Source: an uncultured Granulosicoccaceae bacterium
GTDB taxonomy: Bacteria; Pseudomonadota; Gammaproteobacteria; Granulosicoccales; Granulosicoccaceae
Length of the DNA: 64,000 nucleotides
Direction of reading: 5' to 3'
Assembly: GCA_938003855.1 (NCBI GenBank)
Contig: CALKXD010000030.1
Location: forward strand, 1-64,000
Shown here piece by piece: positions 33,085-43,348 of the stretch; within the stretch, counting starts at the first letter, position 1, and each line of letters opens with the position of its first letter. A program made the translations under genes and the position numbers. The notes beneath the pieces are model-generated. The model worked only from the letters and a program-made list of their open reading frames with translations. It made no database searches and had not been told where the DNA came from.

Positions 33085-33900
33085 TTAGTTGGTAAAAAAT
33101 CCGGCAAAGCCCCCGGGTGGTTCGAAGCGTCCGTCCTGCCACACCAACCGGGTTGGGCCGGGCATAGTCTGCTGCTGCTGCGGATGTGCTTTGTCGCCGG
33201 GGTAGGTCAGTGTGCGTGTGCGATCATCGCCTTTGATGACAAATGGCTCGATCAGATGTGGATCGTTGTTGCGCGCGTAATCGAAGCAGGACTCGATACT
33301 ATCATGCTGCGACAGTGATGCGAGCGTCATGATCTGCGGTGGCGCCAGCGTGATTTGCCTGTCGTAGTAGGCGGTCAGTGCGGCGCGTGGCGTCAGCCAG
33401 GTACTGTCGGTGGCTTCAACGCCATCGTGTGTGGCGGTTTGGCCGTCCGGGATCCGGGCTAAAAAAAAGCGCGCATCGAAGCGCTTTTTCATCAGTGCCG
33501 GGTCCTTTGGCGTGACCCATCGCGACCATGGGTGCAACTGACTGGCAGTCAGTGTTACACCGGTTTCCTCGCAGGTTTCACGGCAGGCGGCAGCGAACAG
33601 GGCGGCCGCGCGAGTAGACGATAAGCCGGGTTCATGCAACAGAACCTGTGCAGGCCGGGCCAGGGTATCGGCGATGGATACACCTTCGTCGTGATCCGCT
33701 TCATCGAGCTTTCCGCCAGGGAAAACCCAGGCATTGTTCATCACTGTTTTACTGTTACCGCGACACAGCAACAGCACTTCAAATACGGCCGTGTTGGCGG
33801 ATGTCGGCTCGGTAACCGGTAGGCTGTCCCGAAGTAAAACGACGGTTGCGGCATCGCGGGGTGGCGCGTTGATGGTATCGGTGTTGAGAGAGTTGCTCAT
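33085..33900 (-). CDS. NUDIX hydrolase with an interrupted Nudix box (NUDT8/NUDT19-like)
   Basis: A 271-aa Nudix enzyme. The box starts with FPGGKLDEAD and ends with RETCEETGV, but about 40 residues (including VSIADTLARPAQ) separate the two halves. An insertion inside the box is known in the NUDT19 peroxisomal CoA-diphosphatase group. The catalytic EExG is intact. Probable role: hydrolysis of a nucleoside diphosphate derivative, perhaps acyl-CoA. The Met at 33900 is chosen because the longer frame to 33996 would overlap the ABC permease by 44 bases and adds a sequence unlike the family. Confidence 0.8.
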   Translation of the reverse strand: MSNSLNTDTINAPPRDAATVVLLRDSLPVTEPTSANTAVFEVLLLCRGNSKTVMNNAWVFPGGKLDEADHDEGVSIADTLARPAQVLLHEPGLSSTRAAALFAAACRETCEETGVTLTASQLHPWSRWVTPKDPALMKKRFDARFFLARIPDGQTATHDGVEATDSTWLTPRAALTAYYDRQITLAPPQIMTLASLSQHDSIESCFDYARNNDPHLIEPFVIKGDDRTRTLTYPGDKAHPQQQQTMPGPTRLVWQDGRFEPPGGFAGFFTN

Positions 33901-33952
33901 GGTTGTATCGCGTTGAGTGTATAGCGGTATGAGGGATTCATCGCCGGCACTG

Positions 33953-34714
33953 TTACTGTCGGATTTTGTATCCGGTTTTAAACATCCACCAGACAATCCA
34001 TAGGCAGATTGCCAGAAAAAGCAGAATCATCGAGATACTCAGTGTGATGCTGACGTCGGCTACTTCGAAAAAGCTCCAGCGGAAACCACTGATCAGGTAA
34101 AGCACCGGATTAAACAAGGTGATTTTCTGCCAGAAAGGCGGCAGCATACTGATGGAATAAAAGCTGCCGCCAAGGAAAACCAGCGGAGTGATTACCAACA
34201 GTGGAATCAATTGCAGTTTCTCGAAATTATCCGCCCAGATACCGATAATAAAGCCGAACAGAGAAAACGTAATGCAGGTGAGCAGAAGAAATGTCAGCAT
34301 CCAGAATGGGTGCGCGATCTCAAGCTCGACAAAGAGGCCGGCGGTAGCAAGAATAATGGCCCCAATGATGAGTGACTTGGTCGCCGCCGCCCCGACAAAG
34401 CCCAGCACGATTTCGAAAAATGACAGCGGTGCTGAAAGAATTTCGTAGATCGTGCCGGTAAACTTGGGAAAATAGATGCCGAATGATGCATTGGAAATAC
34501 TTTGCGTCAGCAGTGATAGCATCAACAGGCCAGGGACAATAAATGATCCGTAGGGCACACCTTCGACTGTCTCAATACGAGACCCAATCGCTGCACCGAA
34601 AACGACAAAGTAGAGTGACGTTGAAATAACCGGTGAGGCGATGCTTTGCAATAGGGTATTCCAGGTGCGCAGCATCTCAAATTTGTAGATAACCCTGATG
34701 GCATGCCAGTTCAT
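33953..34714 (-). CDS. ABC-2 type transporter permease
   Basis: A 253-aa integral membrane protein with about six hydrophobic helices (for example [54 protein letters not shown]). It has the ABC-2 permease signature around [20 protein letters not shown]. It forms the membrane half of an exporter with the ATPase encoded just upstream; the two genes overlap by 4 bases. Substrate unknown. The family is often annotated as YadH-like. Confidence 0.9.
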   Translation of the reverse strand: MNWHAIRVIYKFEMLRTWNTLLQSIASPVISTSLYFVVFGAAIGSRIETVEGVPYGSFIVPGLLMLSLLTQSISNASFGIYFPKFTGTIYEILSAPLSFFEIVLGFVGAAATKSLIIGAIILATAGLFVELEIAHPFWMLTFLLLTCITFSLFGFIIGIWADNFEKLQLIPLLVITPLVFLGGSFYSISMLPPFWQKITLFNPVLYLISGFRWSFFEVADVSITLSISMILLFLAICLWIVWWMFKTGYKIRQ

Positions 34715-35637
34715 GGATCTGCCCTGACGAGGTCTACAAATATGTCTTCCAGTGAACTCTGCGAGGTGTGCAGATCTTTCAGTGCTAGTCCGGCGTGGTT
34801 GATTGCTTGCATCAGTGCTGTGATTCCTGTGCGATCCTGTCGGGTGTCATAGTGAAAGATCAGATTGTTGCCGGAATCAGACAGCTGTAAATTGTAGCTG
34901 TCGAGCGATTCAGGAATTGTTGTTATCGGTTTGCGTAGTTCTATGGTGAGTTGCTTGCGGCCGAGCTTTTGCATTAGCTCGGTTTTTTCCTCGACCAGTA
35001 ATAATTCTCCGTTGTTTATTACCCCGACACGGTCGGCAATTTCCTCGGCTTCTTCGATGTAGTGAGTGGTCAATATAATAGTGACACCGGACTCACGCAG
35101 TTTACTCACCAGGCGCCACATATCTTTGCGCAACTCTACGTCAACACCGGCCGTTGGTTCATCGAGGAATAATACCGTTGGTTGGTGCGACAGGGCCTTA
35201 CCGATTAGAACCCGACGCTTCATTCCACCGGACAACATCATCAGCATGCTGTCACGTTTGTCCCAGAGTGACAGGTCTTTCAACACCTGGTCAATGTAGT
35301 CATCATCGGGTGCACAGCCGTGTAGCCCGCGGCTGAAGCGCAGGGAATTTCTTACTTTTTCAAACGCACCGAGGGTAAGTTCCTGTGGCACCAGTCCGAT
35401 CAGTTGTCGGGTGTGGCGGTAGTCATTGATGATATCGTGATTGTCCACCGTTACCGTCCCCGAGGTTGGGGTAACGATACCGCAGATAGTGGATATCAGG
35501 GTGGTTTTGCCAGCGCCGTTGGGGCCGAGTAGCGCCAGTATTTCACCAGGCTGAATGTCTAGCGAAATATTTTTCAAGGCCTGATGGCCGGAGCTGTAGG
35601 TTTTGCACAGATCGGCAATAGAGACGATAGGCTGCAT
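34711..35637 (-). CDS. ABC transporter ATP-binding protein
   Basis: A 308-aa ABC ATPase. Walker [10 protein letters not shown], signature LSGGMKRR, Walker [13 protein letters not shown] and the H-loop LTTHYIEE are all present. A 70-residue C-terminal regulatory segment follows, as in YadG/DrrA-type exporters. It energises the ABC-2 permease encoded immediately downstream. YadG/YadH is the closest standard pair by layout. Confidence 0.93.
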   Translation of the reverse strand: MQPIVSIADLCKTYSSGHQALKNISLDIQPGEILALLGPNGAGKTTLISTICGIVTPTSGTVTVDNHDIINDYRHTRQLIGLVPQELTLGAFEKVRNSLRFSRGLHGCAPDDDYIDQVLKDLSLWDKRDSMLMMLSGGMKRRVLIGKALSHQPTVLFLDEPTAGVDVELRKDMWRLVSKLRESGVTIILTTHYIEEAEEIADRVGVINNGELLLVEEKTELMQKLGRKQLTIELRKPITTIPESLDSYNLQLSDSGNNLIFHYDTRQDRTGITALMQAINHAGLALKDLHTSQSSLEDIFVDLVRADP

Positions 35638-35869
35638 GGTTGACCTGTAGTAAGTGGTGTTACGGGTGCGGTGAAGTTGTCTTTCTATTTCACTGCCGTG
35701 TCAGCAGTGGCTGTCTGCCGTCGTGATCTCTTTGCTGGTTACTTTAAATAGTGGACTCGCCGTGTTGCAGCCATTGCACAGTTGATTCTGTTGAGGCTTG
35801 CTGCGGATGTATCTGCTGGCGCTACCGGTTATTGCCGTTGTTGGTTTAAGGTAATGTGCTTATGTTGTT

Positions 35870-38782
35870 TTAAGCTCCGCCTGTGTTCAGGACCCGCACT
35901 TTGCTGCGCAGTGACGGTCGATTGTGTTTGCTGGCAGGTGAGGGTATTTCAACGACGCCGTTGTCCTGCAATCGGGTTAGTGCTGACTGCACACGGTTGA
36001 GTTTTTTCTCACTTAATGACAGTTTCTCGATAGCATCGAGATATTGATTCTCATAGTTTTGTGTCTGGCCGCTGGCCGTCCCGGTACCTGCAGTTTGGGT
36101 TGTACCGGGAGCGGCCTGGTGCTCTGATGAGTGAGTGGTTTTTGCGTTCTGCTGCGGATCAGTTGCTGTCTCTGTATCCAGCCCGGTAGCGGTATCGGTT
36201 CGACGGCTGTCTGCCGGTGATGCATTGTCGTTGCCTGGCCCGGTGCTACTGTCCTGACCGGTTGACAGGGACGCGGGCCCGCCCTGAACATTACCCGCTG
36301 CTGTCGATAGATTGCCCTGTAGCGAGTTGCCTGGGGTGGCCGACTGCTGCTGTTTAAGCGTCTCGATCTGAGTACGCAGTGACTCGATCAGTGCGTCTCT
36401 TTCTTGGAGTTGGCTGTCTTTCCGGGTGTTTTTTTCACTGGCCGACAGTTGCTTGCTGGCGGCTGTGCCAGCCACCTCGGAATGACTGTTGTTTTTTGTT
36501 TTAGGCTTGATTTCCGACGCTGGAATAGTGAGCTTTGCCTGAACATCGCCAAACGCCGGTGTGTTCCTGGTTTTCGCTGCTATCTTGTATTTGCCGGTAT
36601 CAGCGGTACGACTTGTCAGCGTCTTTTCACTGGCTGAAATGGCGTGGTCACTGGTGTCCTTCAATGCCATTATTTTAGTCGTGTGCACTTGCTGCAATGG
36701 CGGTGCTTTATCGGCCTGGCGCGTGAGCCAGGAGGGCGCTGCTGCAGTGCCCTCTGATGATGTTTCCGGCGTTGCAGTTCTATTTGCGGGTGAGGAGTCG
36801 TCCGCTGAAGTGAGGGAGCGGTTGTTCTCCGGGTCCGCTGCACGCTTGATTGCCGGGTTCGTTCCAGCATTTTCGGATTGCACAGATGGCTGGTTCTTCT
36901 GCCGGTCGGCGGTCTTGTTCGCAGTGGCGTCTGTTATCGCCAAATCGTCGGGCAAATTGGTTTGCCGTGGTTTGCTGTCGCGCGTGGATGGGTCGGCGGA
37001 TCCGGCACCGCTGGTACTGCGGTGTTGTGACAGTCGGTTTGCCTTGCCCTGGTTAAAGGGATTTGGCTTTTCGGTGTCGGCTTGTTGCAAGAGAGCCGGC
37101 CGCCCTGAGGTCAGCCGCTCGCTATCCGCCGCAGATTGATCTGTGGTGTTGGATCTGTGCTGCCCGGTTGAGGCGATTGGCGGGTTTGTAAGCCTGCCGG
37201 TGTCCTTGCTGGTGTCCGGGGAGCCCGGCTGCAGGCCGCTCTGGTTGCCGTTGCGAAAGTGTTCAGTCGGTGCTGTCGGTGAGCCTGTTGATTGATCATG
37301 TCCTTGCTTTGCAGTGTCTGCTGACAAGCGCTTTGCAGCACCCTGATTGACGGAAGACACGATATTGGCAGGGGCACGTGTGTCTGTTGTTTGATGATTG
37401 GTTTGGTGGTCAGCGGTGGTCGATGGCTGGTTAGCCGTGTCCTGCTTGACGGAGGTTGGGCTGTCGGTATTGGCGCGCGCGTCTGCCGCTCGTTGATGGG
37501 TTTTGTGGTCAGTGGTGGGCGAGTTCTGGTTAACCGTGTCTGGATTGACTGAGAGTTGGCCGTTGGTGTTGGTACGCGTGCTTGATGGCTGCCGGGTGTT
37601 CTGCTGATCTGCAGTGCGCGCGAGCCGGTTAGCAGTGCTCTGGTCGACGGACGACGAGGTATCGGTGGTCGGGCGCGTGGTTACTGATTGATTGTTATTC
37701 CGGTCGCCATCATCAACGGTTGCCGGGCTTGCGCTCGACGATTGTTCAGGCCCTTGTTGGCTATCATCCTTCGAAGAAAGACTCACAGTCCCTGGATTGT
37801 AGGGGCCGGGTTGTAACCGTCCGGTCTGCGGTCCGGTCTGCGGTAGCGAGGGCGATGATTGAGATTGTCCCTGCTCAGCTTGTGTGGCGCGTGCGCTGTC
37901 TGCTTGCGGTGAGGCTGTCTCGACGCGCTTGGCTGTTTGGTTGCCGGGGTTGTTGTCTGCGCTGATATTCGCTGTCGGCTGTATGGCGCTGTTGTGGTCT
38001 GCGGCTTCGGCTTGCGTGTTGGTGTTGTTTGATGCTCTAAACTTATCTGCTTTTGCGGTAGCGGCAATTGAACTGTTGCTAGTCGCGGCGTTGCTGCGTT
38101 CGGTCTGGTTGGCGTTGTCAGGGCTTGTTGGCGTTTGTGTGTTGTCACCTGTGGCGTGCTCTGCTGCACCGCGAGAGCGGTTGCCGCCTGTCGTTGCGGA
38201 AGGTCCGGCCAGATGTTTGTTTTGTCGCGGAGTCCAGGCTTGCTTGTTTGCGTCTGCGGGCGTTTGCGAGTTGCCGGAAGCTGGCGCGGAATCGGCCTGC
38301 TCAGCATTGTGGCGCTGAGCCTGGTTTGGTTGCGCTGGTTTGTGTCTTTTGTGTTCAGAATCCCGGGCTGTTTGGCGGGTAACCGGGATACTGGTTTTAG
38401 CGGTATTTGCTGAATTGGTAGAAAGCTTCGCAGCGTTAACTGAGTCTGCAGCGCCTGCGTTGTGGAAGTGGGCCCGGGTGGCTTTCAGCAGTTGATCATC
38501 GCGGCGGTTGCGTTTTGCGCCGTCACGGAGTGTTGGCAGGGTTTGGTCCGGTGTCTCTGCCGGCTTTGATTGTTTGCTTGATTCAAGTGCTGATGCTTGC
38601 AAAGCCAGACGCTGTGCTTCAGCTACTCGAAGGGCTTTTTTCGCTTTGCGTTTTGCCCTTCTATGAAACACCCATTCGACAAAAAACCACCACAGTACCA
38701 ACGAGATGACCATCAGTGCTGAAAGACCGATAGCGCCGAGTTGGACGAAGGGTAAATTGTTTAGAAATTCTCGCATTGGCAT
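35870..38782 (-). CDS. Large membrane-anchored low-complexity protein (970 aa)
   Basis: Family not recognised. One N-terminal membrane helix (about residues 13-36, LGAIGLSALMVISLVLWWFF) is followed by a basic Lys/Arg/Ala coil (RRAKRKAKKALRVAEAQRLALQ). About 700 residues very rich in Thr, Ser, Asn, Gln, Asp and Pro follow and are probably disordered, including four 33-aa repeats. The C-terminal part has a coiled coil (RDALIESLRTQIETLKQQQ), another Gly/Thr/Gln-rich linker and a final helical segment (EKLSLSEKKLNRVQSALTRLQ). The N-terminal RRAKRK suggests an inside-facing body. The composition resembles cell-envelope tethers or scaffold proteins. The frame is open over 2.9 kb, so it is very likely coding. 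Confidence 0.65.
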   Translation of the reverse strand: MPMREFLNNLPFVQLGAIGLSALMVISLVLWWFFVEWVFHRRAKRKAKKALRVAEAQRLALQASALESSKQSKPAETPDQTLPTLRDGAKRNRRDDQLLKATRAHFHNAGAADSVNAAKLSTNSANTAKTSIPVTRQTARDSEHKRHKPAQPNQAQRHNAEQADSAPASGNSQTPADANKQAWTPRQNKHLAGPSATTGGNRSRGAAEHATGDNTQTPTSPDNANQTERSNAATSNSSIAATAKADKFRASNNTNTQAEAADHNSAIQPTANISADNNPGNQTAKRVETASPQADSARATQAEQGQSQSSPSLPQTGPQTGRLQPGPYNPGTVSLSSKDDSQQGPEQSSSASPATVDDGDRNNNQSVTTRPTTDTSSSVDQSTANRLARTADQQNTRQPSSTRTNTNGQLSVNPDTVNQNSPTTDHKTHQRAADARANTDSPTSVKQDTANQPSTTADHQTNHQTTDTRAPANIVSSVNQGAAKRLSADTAKQGHDQSTGSPTAPTEHFRNGNQSGLQPGSPDTSKDTGRLTNPPIASTGQHRSNTTDQSAADSERLTSGRPALLQQADTEKPNPFNQGKANRLSQHRSTSGAGSADPSTRDSKPRQTNLPDDLAITDATANKTADRQKNQPSVQSENAGTNPAIKRAADPENNRSLTSADDSSPANRTATPETSSEGTAAAPSWLTRQADKAPPLQQVHTTKIMALKDTSDHAISASEKTLTSRTADTGKYKIAAKTRNTPAFGDVQAKLTIPASEIKPKTKNNSHSEVAGTAASKQLSASEKNTRKDSQLQERDALIESLRTQIETLKQQQSATPGNSLQGNLSTAAGNVQGGPASLSTGQDSSTGPGNDNASPADSRRTDTATGLDTETATDPQQNAKTTHSSEHQAAPGTTQTAGTGTASGQTQNYENQYLDAIEKLSLSEKKLNRVQSALTRLQDNGVVEIPSPASKHNRPSLRSKVRVLNTGGA
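37257..37657 (-). repeat. Four degenerate 99-bp (33-aa) tandem repeats in the low-complexity gene
   Basis: Units begin with SSVDQSTANRL, SVNPDTVNQ, SVKQDTANQ and SVNQGAAKRL, at roughly 99-base spacing (units start near 37657, 37554, 37455 and 37356 on the minus strand). Each continues with a TADH/TTDH-x-T and an ADTRA/ADARA-like segment. The period is a multiple of three, so the frame is kept. This is expansion by duplication followed by drift. Confidence 0.6.
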
Positions 38783-39119
38783 ACCGTAGTCAGAGATCCA
38801 TTGAGAGAGCGACTGCGGGTGGATCCGTCAGTCAGTCATCACCGTCCATTGTAACGAGAGTTGCACTGCACCGGAATTTATCGTTTGCCATCACCCGTGC
38901 GTGAGTTGCCACGTGTTGACTTGTATAAATCAGGCTATGGCCGTTTGAGTCTGTGTATACAGCTGTTTGAGAGGGGGTTGCTGCTGATTGACGTTTGGTA
39001 CTGCTGTAGATCACGTGGTTACATTGAAACCTTGTAATCTAAGCGACTTCTGAATCCCCGTTCAGCACTAAGCTGCACGCACTGCTAATGTCGATGCAGG
39101 CTCCGTGAGCGTTGGGGGT
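38783..39119. other. 337-base intergenic region, nothing recognised
   Basis: Separates the YgiQ-family gene and the 970-aa gene, both on the minus strand. It should contain the promoter of the large gene. I see no RNA gene, terminator or repeat. A 60-aa open frame at 38832-39014 lacks any support. Confidence 0.3.
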
Positions 39120-41459
39120 TTATCGTTTAGTGCGGGCAGCCGTCGTCGGGCGTGGTTTGCGTTGAGCGGTTTTTGAACGGGATGACGGTGTTCTTTTTTT
39201 AGCAGTATCGCCGTGCTCACGTGGTGGCAGGCCGGTGTGTTGCGTGAGGATCGTCCCTGGCCCCGGATGACTTTGCTTGCTGGTGTTATTGCTGTTTTTT
39301 CGGCGCGGGCTTTTGTAGGCGCCATCTCTTTCCGGTTGCCACAGCGGTATCAGGTGCTTTTTACCGTTGCCGATTAAATCGGAGCGTCCCATCTTTTTGA
39401 GTGCTTCACGCAGCATTGGCCAGTTGTCAGGATCGTGGTAGCGCAGAAATGCTTTGTGTAATTTCCGTTGGCTGGTTTTACGTACAGTCTCTACTTCTTC
39501 GGTTGCCCGTCCGACCTTGCGCAAGGGGTTTTTGCCAGAGTGGTACATCGCCGTCGCGGTGGCCATTGGCGATGGGTAAAAGGTTTGTACCTGATCTGCT
39601 CGAAATCCATTTTTCTTCAGCCAGACCGCAAGGTACATCATGTCCTGGTCGGTGGTACCTGGATGAGCAGCGATAAAATAAGGGATAAGATATTGCTCTT
39701 TGCCCGCTTTCCGTGAGTATTTATCAAACATCTGTTTGAACTTGTCATAGCTGCCTATACCAGGCTTCATCATTTTGTCGAGCGGTCCTCGCTCAGTGTG
39801 CTCAGGTGCGATCTTCAGATAACCACCAACGTGATGTGTTACCAGTTCTTCGACATACTCGGGCGATCTGACTGCCAGGTCGTAGCGCAGACCTGAGCCG
39901 ATCAATATTTTTTTTATCCCCGGCAGGTTACGGGCACGTCGGTATAGCTTGACCAGCGATGAGTGGTCGGTATCAAGGTTTGGACAGATGTCAGGGTAGA
40001 CGCAAGAGGGCTTTCGACAGGCAGCTTCGATTTTACTGGATTTGCAGGCCAGCCGGTACATATTGGCGGTAGGGCCACCCAGGTCGGAAATCACACCGGT
40101 AAACCCGGGGACGCTATCGCGAATAGTCTCGACCTCGCGGATGATTGAGTCTTCAGAGCGGCTTTGTATTACGCGGCCTTCGTGCTCGGTGATCGAGCAA
40201 AATGTGCAGCCGCCAAAACAGCCCCGCATAATATTGACCGAATACCGGATCATTTCATAAGCGGGGATACGGGCATCGCCATAGTCGGGATGAGGAACCC
40301 GGGCATAGGGCAGGTCGAAGACGTAGTCCATCTCTTCTGTTGACAAAGGAACAGGTGGTGTATTGATCCACACGTAACGGTTGCCGTGGCGCTGAACCAA
40401 TGCCCTGGCATTGCCGGGGTTTGTTTCCAGATGCAGAATTCGATTGGCGTGCGCGTAGAGCGCGGGGTCGTTTCGTAGTCGCTCAAAGTCGGGTAACTGA
40501 ATGCAGGAATTTTCCCGCTTGCTGGCTATCGCCTGCAGGCGCTGCTGTTTGCTCATGAATGTGATCGGGGCAGCCGATGGTGCATTGTCCGGAGTGGCGC
40601 CGGTGTTGCACTTGCCAGCGGTCTGTCCGTCGCTATCACTTGCCGCGGCGTTATCCTGTTGCTTTGTGGTGTCCAGATAGGGGCTAGGGATCTTGTCGAC
40701 CTTACCGGGGGTATCAATACTGCGCGAATCGATCAGATGAACCTCGTCCGGGATGCTGTTGCGCATGAATGCCGTGCCGCGTACATCCTGAATATCGGCG
40801 ATTTTCTCTCCGCGTGCCAGACGATGCGCAATTTCTACAATTGCGCGCTCGGCATTGCCGAACAATAAAATGTCGGCTTTGGCATCAACGAGCAGGGATC
40901 GGCGAACTTTGTCCTGCCAGTAATCGTAGTGGGCAATCCGGCGCAGCGAGGCCTCGATACCACCGAGTACAATCGGCGTTTCTCTGAAGGCTTCACGACA
41001 GCGTTGCGCGTACACCAATGAGCAACGATCCGGGCGTTTGCCACCTTCATCGTTTGGTGAGTAGGCGTCGTCCGTGCGGATTTTTCGATCAGCGGTGTAG
41101 CGGTTGATCATTGAGTCCATATTGCCGGCGGTGACACCATAGAACAGATTCGGCTGACCGAGCACTTTGAAGGGGTCAGCGGATTGCCAGTCGGGCTGCG
41201 CTATGATGCCGACGCGAAACCCCTGTGCTTCCAGCAGGCGACCGATGATTGCCATACCGAAGCTGGGGTGATCGACATAGGCATCACCGGTTACCACAAT
41301 GACATCGCAGCTATCCCAGCCGAGTTGATCCATCTGTGCCCGTGACGTTGGTAGAAACGGTGCAGCACCGAAGCATTCGGCCCAGTACCGCGGGTAGCCG
41401 AATAATTCCGTTGTTACAGGGGCGGGTGATTGCATGAAAATCTCGATGGGACGCTGCAC
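39120..41459 (-). CDS. ygiQ: YgiQ-family radical SAM protein
   Basis: A 779-aa UPF0313/YgiQ protein. An N-terminal cobalamin-binding-like region ([19 protein letters not shown]) is followed by the radical SAM core with the 4Fe-4S motif CFGGCTFCS (C-x3-C-x2-C). The downstream DUF3362-type region contains [22 protein letters not shown] and [17 protein letters not shown] Lys/Arg/Pro-rich tail of about 60 residues ends the protein. Biochemical function of the family is not established. Length and order match the family. Confidence 0.93.
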   Translation of the reverse strand: MQRPIEIFMQSPAPVTTELFGYPRYWAECFGAAPFLPTSRAQMDQLGWDSCDVIVVTGDAYVDHPSFGMAIIGRLLEAQGFRVGIIAQPDWQSADPFKVLGQPNLFYGVTAGNMDSMINRYTADRKIRTDDAYSPNDEGGKRPDRCSLVYAQRCREAFRETPIVLGGIEASLRRIAHYDYWQDKVRRSLLVDAKADILLFGNAERAIVEIAHRLARGEKIADIQDVRGTAFMRNSIPDEVHLIDSRSIDTPGKVDKIPSPYLDTTKQQDNAAASDSDGQTAGKCNTGATPDNAPSAAPITFMSKQQRLQAIASKRENSCIQLPDFERLRNDPALYAHANRILHLETNPGNARALVQRHGNRYVWINTPPVPLSTEEMDYVFDLPYARVPHPDYGDARIPAYEMIRYSVNIMRGCFGGCTFCSITEHEGRVIQSRSEDSIIREVETIRDSVPGFTGVISDLGGPTANMYRLACKSSKIEAACRKPSCVYPDICPNLDTDHSSLVKLYRRARNLPGIKKILIGSGLRYDLAVRSPEYVEELVTHHVGGYLKIAPEHTERGPLDKMMKPGIGSYDKFKQMFDKYSRKAGKEQYLIPYFIAAHPGTTDQDMMYLAVWLKKNGFRADQVQTFYPSPMATATAMYHSGKNPLRKVGRATEEVETVRKTSQRKLHKAFLRYHDPDNWPMLREALKKMGRSDLIGNGKKHLIPLWQPERDGAYKSPRRKNSNNTSKQSHPGPGTILTQHTGLPPREHGDTAKKRTPSSRSKTAQRKPRPTTAARTKR

Positions 41460-41614
41460 AGAGGGGCAGGTTTTAGCTGTGGCGCGTTATTGTACCCCAT
41501 CGGCGCTGTGTCGATGCGATTAGCTTGTCGGATGCAATGTGCGTTGGCACGCGGAACGCAGTTATTGCGGGTGCCAAAGACGGGATTTCAGGGTAGGTCT
41601 GGTACTGCAAAGGC

Positions 41615-41643
41615 CCGCACCGCACCAGCTGTGGCAGGTGCGG
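41615..41643. other. GC-rich hairpin upstream of the YgiQ gene
   Basis: CCGCACC (41615-41621) and GGTGCGG (41637-41643) are a perfect 7-bp inverted repeat around a 15-base loop, between the divergent-free ends of the GNAT gene and the YgiQ gene. It has no T-run. It might end the GNAT transcript (minus strand) or be a regulatory structure. Confidence 0.3.
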
Positions 41644-41679
41644 TTGGATCGGGTATTTGCTGCGGAGAGGTCCGTTTGC

Positions 41680-42159
41680 CTAGCTGAGGAAATAACCTTC
41701 CTGGAGGCTGCGTGCCATGCGTATGGCATTTTCCTGCTGTTGGTAGTAGCCGCGGACCCGCTCGATCTCGGTATAACCATGCGCACTGTAAAATTTACGG
41801 GCCTGCCGGTTAGACTCTCGCAGTTCCAGTTGGCAGCACTCCAGACCAGCCGTCATGGCGCATTTTTCCAGCCAGTCGAGTAGTTCGTGCCCGATGCCGC
41901 GTGAGCGCCAGTTAGCGTCTACGCCGAGCAGATTCAAATGCGCTTTGCTGTTGCCATAGAACATCAGCCCGAAACCGATCAGCTGCCCGTCGTTTTTCGC
42001 CGTGACGACGTTGATGTCGGGTGAAAGAACGCAGCGGCCGATTCTCTCCGGCGTCCAACTCCACTGCAGACCATGTTCGATAATCACGCGCGACATAGTG
42101 GCGATGTCATAGGCATCATCAACATGTGCCAACGCTATAGTAGTTTGCTTAATATCCAT
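41680..42159 (-). CDS. GNAT-family N-acetyltransferase
   Basis: A 159-aa GNAT fold enzyme that transfers an acetyl group from acetyl-CoA. The acetyl-CoA pyrophosphate loop is RSRGIGHEL (R-x-x-G-x-G). The preceding strand LNLLGVDANW and the later LELRESNRQARKFYSAHGYTE, with the Asn/Tyr pair, are typical of the RimI/Aat-like group. Substrate unknown. Confidence 0.87.
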   Translation of the reverse strand: MDIKQTTIALAHVDDAYDIATMSRVIIEHGLQWSWTPERIGRCVLSPDINVVTAKNDGQLIGFGLMFYGNSKAHLNLLGVDANWRSRGIGHELLDWLEKCAMTAGLECCQLELRESNRQARKFYSAHGYTEIERVRGYYQQQENAIRMARSLQEGYFLS

Positions 42160-42595
42160 TTTTGATCACGCTACTTTGCCTGTCATTCAACGTTACAGAT
42201 ATTTGTTGTCGTGAGGCTGTTCGATTCCCGTCTGGCATCGTCTTTGCTTTCGGAAACACTGCCTGTGCAGCAGAAATTCAGAGTTTCTGTTGCTCTACGA
42301 CTGCCCGCCGTCATTAGGTAATCGACTGCTGTTGCAGCGCACTGACCACGCTGCATAACATCACGATATACCGCTTCCTTAAAGTGATATCGACGCTTAC
42401 GCGAATCATTTTAACAACAATTTTTCCACTGATCAGAAATGCTTTATGAGTTGGCGATTTAGTGCTTTATTTGTTGGGTTTTCTTTCAATTCAGGTGTCG
42501 CCAGTTCAAGTGCAGTGCTCACCTGCCGTTACCACGACGCGACTCGACGGTGAAGCAATCGCCGTAATAAAAGCAACAATAAAACGGGCGGTGAT
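42160..42595. other. 436-base intergenic region
   Basis: Lies between two divergently transcribed genes, so it should hold both promoters. It shows one imperfect hairpin (AGCAGAAA...TTTCTGTTGCT, about 42273-42297) without a T-run and an A/T-rich stretch near 42410-42490. A GTTCGATTCCC string at 42218 looks like a tRNA T-loop, but no flanking stem fits. Confidence 0.3.
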
Positions 42596-43192
42596 GTGTC
42601 AACGATTTACTCATTCCTAACCTCTGAAAGTATGCAGGTGATCCAGTTTCTTATGACGCTGGGGTTGATCGCTGTTGTCGTGCTACTGTGCGTACAGGTT
42701 GGTATCAGGCTGCGACTCCTTGACCGTGAGAACACTGAGTTGCGTCATGAAATGTACGAGTTGCATGACCAGGCCGACCGATCGCAGATCCGCATGCGGG
42801 ATACCCTGGTGTTGCACCGCGAACTAATCCGCAAGGCGGCAGAGCACCTGCAGGGCGGTGAGCAACTGGTTGTCGAAGATTTGAACGGGCTTGCTGCCTA
42901 CCCGGCCGAGCGGTCCGGTATGGACAAAGGCGTCGGTATCGAGATTCCATCGGCGGCCGTCGGTCTGCAGGAGATACCGGTGAATACCGGACAGAAAGCT
43001 CCGATCGCGCAGTCGCCTCGAAATGAACCTCCGCTGGCACAACGAGCGACGGTCTCCTATTTGCGTGATAGTGCAAAAGTCGCCGATCCGGCGCGAAAGT
43101 CTGTGGCTGGTGAAAGCGCAGATCAAGATAATGACGCTGACCCTGACCCACTCACGAGAGCGATTAATCTATCGCGTCAGCCCAGAAAATAG
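42596..43192 (+). CDS. Single-pass membrane protein with coiled coil, unknown function
   Basis: A 198-aa protein, not recognised. It has one membrane helix (about 12-32, MQVIQFLMTLGLIAVVVLLC), then a coiled-coil-like stretch rich in Leu, Glu, Arg and His (LLDRENTELRHEMYELHDQ, residues about 40-58) that continues to about 80. A Pro/Ala/Asp-rich, probably disordered tail follows. The start is GTG 42596; an ATG two bases earlier is out of frame. It might be a small envelope scaffold. Confidence 0.55.
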   Translation: MSTIYSFLTSESMQVIQFLMTLGLIAVVVLLCVQVGIRLRLLDRENTELRHEMYELHDQADRSQIRMRDTLVLHRELIRKAAEHLQGGEQLVVEDLNGLAAYPAERSGMDKGVGIEIPSAAVGLQEIPVNTGQKAPIAQSPRNEPPLAQRATVSYLRDSAKVADPARKSVAGESADQDNDADPDPLTRAINLSRQPRK

Positions 43193-43348
43193 GTGGGTTT
43201 GCTGTCGGCTGGTTGAATCAACAGTCGGTTTTTTGCGAACTGACTCACAAATCTCCTGTCTGCAGCCACAGGTGACGCGCAGTTCCTTGTGCCACAGTAT
43301 CCAGAGATAAATACTGCGTGTTGTCTAAACACTGTGCTACGGCAACCT

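Noticed and set aside
37783-38307. Long open frames antisense to, or in other frames of, the 970-aa gene.
   Set aside because: They mirror the low-complexity composition of the real frame and contain no start signals or family features.
42208-42240. A tRNA gene, because of the T-loop-like GTTCGATTCCC string.
   Set aside because: The flanking bases (GGCTG and GTCTG) do not form the T-stem, and no anticodon or acceptor stem can be built.
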